A DNA stretch of 64,000 nucleotides from Meridianimaribacter flavus (GTDB taxonomy: Bacteria; Bacteroidota; Bacteroidia; Flavobacteriales; Flavobacteriaceae). The translations under genes were made by a program, and so were the position numbers. The notes beneath the pieces are model-generated. The model was not told where the DNA came from and made no database searches. It worked only from the letters and a program-made list of their open reading frames with translations. This document shows, one piece after another, positions 58,733 to 64,000 of the stretch; position 1 is the first letter of the stretch, and each line of letters opens with the position of its first letter. The stretch covers positions 496,001-560,000 of the forward strand of contig NZ_SOQZ01000001.1 in NCBI RefSeq assembly GCF_004366715.1. Direction: 5' to 3'.

Positions 58733-59773
58733 ATGAAAAGAAAGATTACCCTAAAACAGATTGCAAGAGAGTTAGATGTGTCAATTTCTACGGTTTCAAA
58801 AGCGTTAAGAAATAGTGCCGAAATTAGTGATGATACTAAGCAAAAAGTTCAGGCTTTTGCGAAACTCTATAATTATCGTCCAAACAATATTGCTTTAAGC
58901 TTAAAAAACCGAAAAACTAAAACTATTGGAATTATAATTCCTGAGATAGTACATTATTTCTTTGCCAAAGTGATAAGAGGTATCGAGTTAGTAGCCAATA
59001 GAAGAGGTTATAATGTTATTATTGGGCTTTCTAATGAATCTTTTAATAAAGAAGTTATCAATATGGAAATGCTTGCCAATGGTAGTATAGATGGTTTTGT
59101 GCTCTCTATTTCCAAAGATACATTAGCACAACAAGATTATCATCATTTTTACGAAACCATAAATCAAGGAATGCCAATCGTGATGTTTGATAGGGTTGTA
59201 AACGAGGTTAATTGTGATAAAGTTATTGTAGACGATTTAAAAGGCTCTAAAAAAGCAGTTAATAAACTTATTGAAAATGGTTGTAAAAACATAGCAATCA
59301 TTACTACTAAAGACTATGTGAGTGTAGGTAAACTTAGAACTCAAGGTTATTTAGAAGCTTTAGAGGACCATGGTATTGAGCCACAATCAGACTTGATTTT
59401 AAAAATTGTAGAAGAATTAGATTCAGAAGATCATTTAGAAGATCTAGAAGCCGAAATAGAACAACTTTTTAAAGAGAATAAAAAGATAGATGGTGTTTTT
59501 GCTGTAAATGAACTTTATGCTCTAACAGCAATGAAAATAGCCAGAAAGCTAAAGAAAAAAATACCTGAGGATATACAGTTTATAGGATTTACTGACGGAG
59601 TTTTATCAAAACACGCAACTCCAAGTTTAACAACGGTAAGTCAACATGCGCAAACTATGGGCGAACAAGCAGCTGAATTATTGATAGACAAATTAGAAAA
59701 TGAAGACGATGAAGAAAACTACCAAACAGTTGTAATTGAGACCGAATTAATTGAAAGAGAATCTACCAAATAG
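58733..59773 (+). CDS. LacI family regulator of the maltodextrin locus
   Basis: 346 residues. DNA-binding domain TLKQIARELDVSISTVSKAL, then hinge helix and effector domain (FAVNELYALTAMKIARKL, then VIETELIERES). It is divergent from susC and lies upstream of the permease and phosphorylase genes, so it should sense maltose or a phosphorylated product and act at the palindrome 58538-58551. In flavobacteria such regulators may activate rather than repress; the operator position upstream of the -33 of susC is compatible with activation. Paralogue of the regulator at 6704. Confidence 0.92.
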   Translation: MKRKITLKQIARELDVSISTVSKALRNSAEISDDTKQKVQAFAKLYNYRPNNIALSLKNRKTKTIGIIIPEIVHYFFAKVIRGIELVANRRGYNVIIGLSNESFNKEVINMEMLANGSIDGFVLSISKDTLAQQDYHHFYETINQGMPIVMFDRVVNEVNCDKVIVDDLKGSKKAVNKLIENGCKNIAIITTKDYVSVGKLRTQGYLEALEDHGIEPQSDLILKIVEELDSEDHLEDLEAEIEQLFKENKKIDGVFAVNELYALTAMKIARKLKKKIPEDIQFIGFTDGVLSKHATPSLTTVSQHAQTMGEQAAELLIDKLENEDDEENYQTVVIETELIERESTK

Positions 59774-59804
59774 AAATTTAACATTGCGTATTTAAAAACT
59801 TTTA

Positions 59805-59905
59805 TATCTTTACCACCAGAAATCAAAACTTATATTTTCACTTCTCACCATAAGTTTTGATGAGTTTATGCTTATCAAAATAGTATTAATCTAAATTATA
59901 CTATT
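59805..59905 (+). promoter_or_regulatory. Permease gene leader with two hairpins
   Basis: A -7-like box TATCTTTA (59805-59812) predicts a start near 59818. The leader then begins with a perfect 12-bp inverted repeat ATCAAAACTTAT / ATAAGTTTTGAT (59822-59833 with 59850-59861, 16-nt loop). A second 8-bp repeat AATAGTAT / ATACTATT (59879-59886 with 59898-59905) ends one base before the ATG. The loop of the first holds most of the 16-mer shared with the susC control region. Confidence 0.55.
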
Positions 59906-59906
59906 A

Positions 59907-61286
59907 ATGAAAAAGCGTTCCTTAAGTTTTTGGGAAATCTGGAATATGAGTTTCGGTTTCCTAGGAATTCAATTTGGTTTTGCGTTACAAGGAGGCTTCA
60001 TGTCTCGAATATTTCAAACACTTGGTGCTGATAAAGATGCTATTCCATTGTTATGGATTGCAGCTCCTTTAACAGGATTATTAGTGCAACCCATTATTGG
60101 TTATTTAAGCGATAAAACTTGGCACCCACGCTGGGGAAGACGTCGTCCATATTTTTTAATCGGAGCTATTTTAAGCTCACTTGCACTGTTTTTAGTACCA
60201 CATTCATCAGTTTTGTGGATGGCTGCAGGTTTTTTATGGATTCTTGATGCTTCTATCAATATTTCAATGGAGCCATTCAGGGCTTTAGTAGCAGATAAGC
60301 TACCCAATTCGCAACGTTCGTATGGTTTTGTTGTCCAAACACTTATTATTGGTATTGGTACTTGGATAGCAAGTAATTTGCCTTGGATGGTATCGCAGCT
60401 AGGTGTTAGCGATGCAGCGCCAAAAGGCGTTGTGCCAATGTCGGTAAAAGTAGCCTTTGGTATTGGTGCTGTTGTGTTTTTAATAAGCATACTATATACC
60501 GTATTTACCACATCCGAATATCCTCCTGAAGATATGGAGGAATTTGAGCGTGAACGAAAAAAGAAAAACCGCTTTATTCCAGATATTTTAGAAAACATAG
60601 GCAAAATGCCGCTAACAATGAAAAAACTAGGACTTATACAGTTCTTTAGTTGGTTTGCGTTTTTTACTATGTGGAGTATGGCAAATCCTGCGCTTACAGA
60701 GCATGTGTTTCAAACACCTGCACCATTAGAAGCAGCTTTTGATTTAACTAATGCATCACAAGCTGAAGCTTTTGATACGGCAAATACAGCATTTCAGAAA
60801 TCATCAAACTTGGTAGGTTCTGCAATGGGTGTTTATGGATTGTCTTCTATGGCATTTGCATTATTACTAGCAATGTATACATCTAAAAAGCGTATAAACA
60901 GAAAATTTGTTCACATGGGTTCTCTTATACTAGGAGGCGTAGGGTTTATGGCTATGTATTATGCAACACCAGAAACCTTAAAGTACTGTTTTATTTTAAT
61001 AGGAATTGCATGGGGAAGTATTCTTTCAATGCCGTATGCAATGTTATCAAGTTCCGTAGATCCTAAAAAGATGGGAGTTATTATGGGTATCTTCAATATG
61101 TTTATTGTAATACCTCAAATTATAGCAGCACTTGGTGGCATTAATTATGTGTCTAGTCTTTTAGGTGAAGATGCTATTAATGCTATGACTGTTGCTGGTA
61201 TTAGTTTAATTCTAGCAGCACTTTGCAACCTGTTTATTGTGAATAAAGACGCAATTTCATATCAACCAGAAAACGAAATAAATTAA
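59907..61286 (+). CDS. MFS sugar transporter (maltose permease type)
   Basis: 459 residues with 12 transmembrane helices. The motif SDKTWHPRWGRRRPYFLIGA after helix 2 is that of the SLC45-like sugar/proton symporters commonly found in Bacteroidota maltose loci. The ending helix carries IVNKDAISYQPE. It would bring maltose or short maltodextrin from the periplasm into the cytoplasm. The gene is followed directly (2 bp) by the phosphoglucomutase gene. Confidence 0.9.
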   Translation: MKKRSLSFWEIWNMSFGFLGIQFGFALQGGFMSRIFQTLGADKDAIPLLWIAAPLTGLLVQPIIGYLSDKTWHPRWGRRRPYFLIGAILSSLALFLVPHSSVLWMAAGFLWILDASINISMEPFRALVADKLPNSQRSYGFVVQTLIIGIGTWIASNLPWMVSQLGVSDAAPKGVVPMSVKVAFGIGAVVFLISILYTVFTTSEYPPEDMEEFERERKKKNRFIPDILENIGKMPLTMKKLGLIQFFSWFAFFTMWSMANPALTEHVFQTPAPLEAAFDLTNASQAEAFDTANTAFQKSSNLVGSAMGVYGLSSMAFALLLAMYTSKKRINRKFVHMGSLILGGVGFMAMYYATPETLKYCFILIGIAWGSILSMPYAMLSSSVDPKKMGVIMGIFNMFIVIPQIIAALGGINYVSSLLGEDAINAMTVAGISLILAALCNLFIVNKDAISYQPENEIN

Positions 61287-61287
61287 A

Positions 61288-61944
61288 ATGAATACAAAAG
61301 GATTCATATTTGACCTAGATGGTGTTATTGTAGATACTGCAAAATACCATTTTTTAGCATGGAAAAAATTAGCCAATAGTATTGATGTTGATTTTACTGA
61401 AACACAAAACGAACAACTAAAAGGTGTAAGTCGTGTAAAATCTTTAGAAAAAATCTTGTCTTGGGGAAATAAAACAATTTCAGAAGATGAGTTTATGGCA
61501 TTAATGGCAAAAAAGAATGATGATTATTTAAGCTACATAGATAAAATGGGAGAAAGCGAAATTCTTCCAGATGTGCCAAAAATTTTAAATCATCTTAATG
61601 AAAGTAATCAAGGCGTAGCTTTAGGGTCGGCTAGTAAAAACGCCAGAAAAATACTTCAAAAAGTAAACCTTATTTCAAACTTTCAAGCCATTGTAGATGG
61701 TAATGATGTAAGTAAGGCAAAACCAGATCCAGAAGTATTCCTTATAGGTGCAAAAGCACTTAACCAAAAGCCTGAAAATTGCATTGTGTTTGAAGATTCT
61801 GTAGCAGGTGTTCAAGCAGCAAATAATGCCAATATGATTTCAATTGGTATAGGTGATAAAACAGTGTTATCTGAAGCAGATTATGTGTTTAAAGATTTCA
61901 CTGAAATAAGTATAGAATTTATAGAAGAATTAATAAAGAAATAA
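61288..61944 (+). CDS. pgmB: Beta-phosphoglucomutase
   Basis: 218 residues of the HAD superfamily. The nucleophile and acid/base aspartates lie in IFDLDGVIVDTA (Asp9, Asp11), cap-domain lysine region LKGVSRVKSLEKIL, the third motif LGSASKNA and the metal motif FEDSVAGVQAA. It turns beta-glucose-1-phosphate, the product of inverting maltose phosphorylase, into glucose-6-phosphate. The adjoining GH65 gene makes that assignment firm. Confidence 0.94.
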   Translation: MNTKGFIFDLDGVIVDTAKYHFLAWKKLANSIDVDFTETQNEQLKGVSRVKSLEKILSWGNKTISEDEFMALMAKKNDDYLSYIDKMGESEILPDVPKILNHLNESNQGVALGSASKNARKILQKVNLISNFQAIVDGNDVSKAKPDPEVFLIGAKALNQKPENCIVFEDSVAGVQAANNANMISIGIGDKTVLSEADYVFKDFTEISIEFIEELIKK

Positions 61945-61983
61945 GTTGTCGTTGTAGCGATAACAAGACAATATATTAAAATT

Positions 61984-64000
61984 ATGAACCAAGATTATAT
62001 TAAACCAGATAATTGGTCAATCATAGAAGAAGGGTTTCATGCAGAGCGCGTAGAATCATCAGAAAGTTTGTTTAGTATTGGCAATGGAGCCATGGGACAA
62101 CGCGCTAATTTTGAAGAACAATATTCAGGAAAAACCTTTCAAGGAAGCTACATAGCAGGTGTATATTATCCTGATAAAACACGTGTTGGTTGGTGGAAAA
62201 ACGGCTACCCAGAATATTTTGCAAAAGTACTTAATGCACCAAACTGGATTGGTATTAATGTAGCAATAAATGGCGAACAGTTAGACCTAAACAAGTGCAA
62301 AACGGTTCAAGATTTTAGGCGAGAACTTAATATGAAAGAAGGATGGTTGTCTAGAACTTTTAAGGCAACACTTCAAAATGGTATAGAAGTAGAGGTTAAC
62401 GCAAAACGTTTTTTAAGTCTTAACCAAGACGAAATGGGAGTAATCAATTATCAAGTAACACCATTGAATAGTGATGCTGAAATTGTATTTCAACCATATA
62501 TAGATTCAGGAATTACAAACGAAGACACCAACTGGGACGATAAGTTTTGGGACACTACTCAAGTAAGTCACGATAATAACCAAGCGTTTATTCAGGCTAA
62601 AACCATGAAAACCGATTTTTATACATGCACATTCATGGAATCAAAGGTTTTTATCAATGGTAAGTCGGTATTAATCGAGCCAAACGTTAGTGCAGATGCA
62701 ACATTAGTATCTTACAGCTACAAACAAAATGTTAAGCAAGGCGAAACTTATGCCATTCATAAATTTGGAGGTTACACTGTAGATAGAAACCATGACAAAA
62801 ACGCATTGGTAACTGCAGCAAAATCAGTGTTGGCAACAGCTACACAACTTGGTTTTGATACTTTGCTAGAGCAACAAAAACAAGCTTGGGCAAACATTTG
62901 GGATATGGCAGATATTACCATTAGTGGTGATGTAAAAGCGCAACAAGGTATTCGTTTTAATATATTTCATTTAAATCAGACGTATTTAGGAAAAGATTCT
63001 AGATTAAATATTGGTCCAAAAGGATTTACAGGCGAAAAATATGGTGGAAGCACCTATTGGGATACCGAAGCATATTGCATTCCGTTTTACATGGCTACAA
63101 AAGACCAAAAAGTAGCAAGAAGCTTATTGGAGTACAGATATAATCATCTGCAAAAAGCTATTGAGAATGCTGAAAAATTAGGCTTTACTAATGGCGCAGC
63201 ATTGTATCCAATGGTAACTATGAATGGAGAAGAATGTCATAACGAATGGGAAATTACTTTTGAGGAAATTCATCGTAATGGCGCCATTGCTTTTGCTATT
63301 TATAACTACCACAGGTTTACAAACGATTACAGTTACATACCTGAAAAAGGCTTGGAAGTACTTATTGGTATTGCACGTTTTTGGCACCAACGCGCTACGT
63401 TTTCAACAAACAAAAACAAGTATGTTATTTTAGGTGTTACAGGTCCAAATGAGTACGAAAATAACGTAAACAACAACTGGTATACTAACTATATAGCTAA
63501 ATGGTGTATAGATTATGCTATTGAAAATATTAGTAAAGTTGAAGCAGAATACGATACAGACTTTACTAGAATAATGAACAAAGTTAAGCTGTCTAAAGCT
63601 GAAATAGCACAATGGAAATCGGTTGCAGATGCGATGTATTTCCCATATTCTGAAGAGCATAATGTGTACTTACAGCAAGACGGATTTTTAGATAAAGAAT
63701 TAATAAAAGTTGATGAGCTAGATGCTAGTCAACGTCCTATAAACCAATATTGGTCTTGGGATCGCATTTTGCGTTCGCCTTACATAAAACAAGCCGATAC
63801 ATTACAAGGTTTCTATTTCTTTGAAGATCATTTTTCTACTGAAGAGTTAGAGCGTCATTTCGATTTTTACGAGCCATATACTGTTCACGAAAGTTCATTG
63901 TCACCTTGTGTTCATAGTATTCAAGCGGCAAAAATAGACCGTATGGAACAAGCCTATACGTTTTATTTAAGAACATCGCGATTAGATTTAGATGATTATA
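61984..64000 (+). CDS. GH65 glycoside phosphorylase, probable maltose phosphorylase, 3' end outside the window
   Basis: Open to the right edge, 672 codons seen. The N-terminal beta-sandwich starts IIEEGFHAERVESSESLFSI with GNGAMGQRANFEEQYSG, then the alpha/alpha barrel begins around residue 310. The general acid is Glu490 in GVTGPNEYENNV, and the phosphate-site region includes HESSLSPCVHS. It phosphorylyses maltose to glucose and beta-glucose-1-phosphate. A trehalose or kojibiose phosphorylase is possible in principle, but linkage to susCDE, amylase and pgmB favours maltose. The start lies 39 bp after pgmB. Confidence 0.93.
   Translation, partial: MNQDYIKPDNWSIIEEGFHAERVESSESLFSIGNGAMGQRANFEEQYSGKTFQGSYIAGVYYPDKTRVGWWKNGYPEYFAKVLNAPNWIGINVAINGEQLDLNKCKTVQDFRRELNMKEGWLSRTFKATLQNGIEVEVNAKRFLSLNQDEMGVINYQVTPLNSDAEIVFQPYIDSGITNEDTNWDDKFWDTTQVSHDNNQAFIQAKTMKTDFYTCTFMESKVFINGKSVLIEPNVSADATLVSYSYKQNVKQGETYAIHKFGGYTVDRNHDKNALVTAAKSVLATATQLGFDTLLEQQKQAWANIWDMADITISGDVKAQQGIRFNIFHLNQTYLGKDSRLNIGPKGFTGEKYGGSTYWDTEAYCIPFYMATKDQKVARSLLEYRYNHLQKAIENAEKLGFTNGAALYPMVTMNGEECHNEWEITFEEIHRNGAIAFAIYNYHRFTNDYSYIPEKGLEVLIGIARFWHQRATFSTNKNKYVILGVTGPNEYENNVNNNWYTNYIAKWCIDYAIENISKVEAEYDTDFTRIMNKVKLSKAEIAQWKSVADAMYFPYSEEHNVYLQQDGFLDKELIKVDELDASQRPINQYWSWDRILRSPYIKQADTLQGFYFFEDHFSTEELERHFDFYEPYTVHESSLSPCVHSIQAAKIDRMEQAYTFYLRTSRLDLDDY

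Noticed and set aside
60101-60604. Open frame of 167 codons on the minus strand within the permease gene
   Set aside because: It lies wholly opposite a clear membrane transporter gene, has the composition of an antisense shadow and no family resemblance.

Overview
The window is a chromosomal stretch from an AT-rich member of the Bacteroidota, almost certainly a marine-type flavobacterium (Flavobacteriaceae). The support is: Bacteroidota-type -7 promoter boxes of the form TAnnTTTG in front of both tRNAs and several genes, the near absence of Shine-Dalgarno sites, a SusC/SusD/SusE glycan-uptake operon, secreted proteins ending in type IX secretion (T9SS) sorting domains, BlaI/M56 signalling pairs with TonB-like tails, and many families typical of this group (DUF4230, DUF4407, DUF456, RagB/SusD). 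No phage, integrase, transposase or CRISPR array was seen.

Layout. 1-5300: housekeeping (end of dnaE, thioredoxin, a ClpP-type protease, a DUF58 protein, tRNA-Asp). 5372-7714: a structured non-coding patch, galM, and a LacI regulator. 7715-11305: a 57-residue secreted peptide, a TPR histidine kinase with its response regulator, and a possible small RNA whose promoter carries two dyads two helical turns apart. 11309-16984: DUF456 protein, then a BlaI / M56-TonB / TPR / lipoprotein operon with tandem operators, then a Bax-inhibitor-like protein. 16985-24973: envelope proteins, a glycosyltransferase with a flippase-like partner, ruvC, hemW and small conserved genes; a repeat has invaded the ruvC-hemW junction.

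24975-33390 is a trans-4-hydroxy-L-proline degradation cluster: an AraC regulator faces a DapA-family deaminase, a semialdehyde dehydrogenase, a lipoprotein peptidase (DUF885), a hydroxyproline 2-epimerase and an FAD amino-acid oxidase. Together they would take peptide-bound hydroxyproline to 2-oxoglutarate. Repeats and a four-helix-bundle (S23) gene have been inserted between its genes. 33567-41266: a STAS protein, a DUF4407 membrane protein, a second BlaI/M56 pair with a canonical TACAnnTGTA-type operator, an M28 and an M20 peptidase.

41389-48436: tRNA-Leu and a small galactan/galactose locus (GH53 endo-galactanase and GH2 beta-galactosidase on the minus strand; a GntR-LacI chimeric regulator, galK and galT on the plus strand). 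48507-64000: a maltodextrin/starch utilisation locus. SusC, SusD (with an embedded SusE/F-like module), SusE, a secreted GH13 amylase and an unrecognised secreted protein run on the minus strand. A LacI regulator, sugar permease, beta-phosphoglucomutase and GH65 maltose phosphorylase (cut by the window end) run on the plus strand. Starch would be trimmed outside the cell and imported, and maltose phosphorylysed to glucose plus beta-glucose-1-phosphate and then glucose-6-phosphate.

Most family names are recognised from sequence motifs read by eye; no database search was possible. The most interesting unexplained items are the putative small RNA at 11213-11305, the S23 gene with inverted flanks inside the hydroxyproline operon, the SusD insertion, the repeat-derived protein ends at ruvC/hemW, and the leader hairpins of the maltose permease gene.
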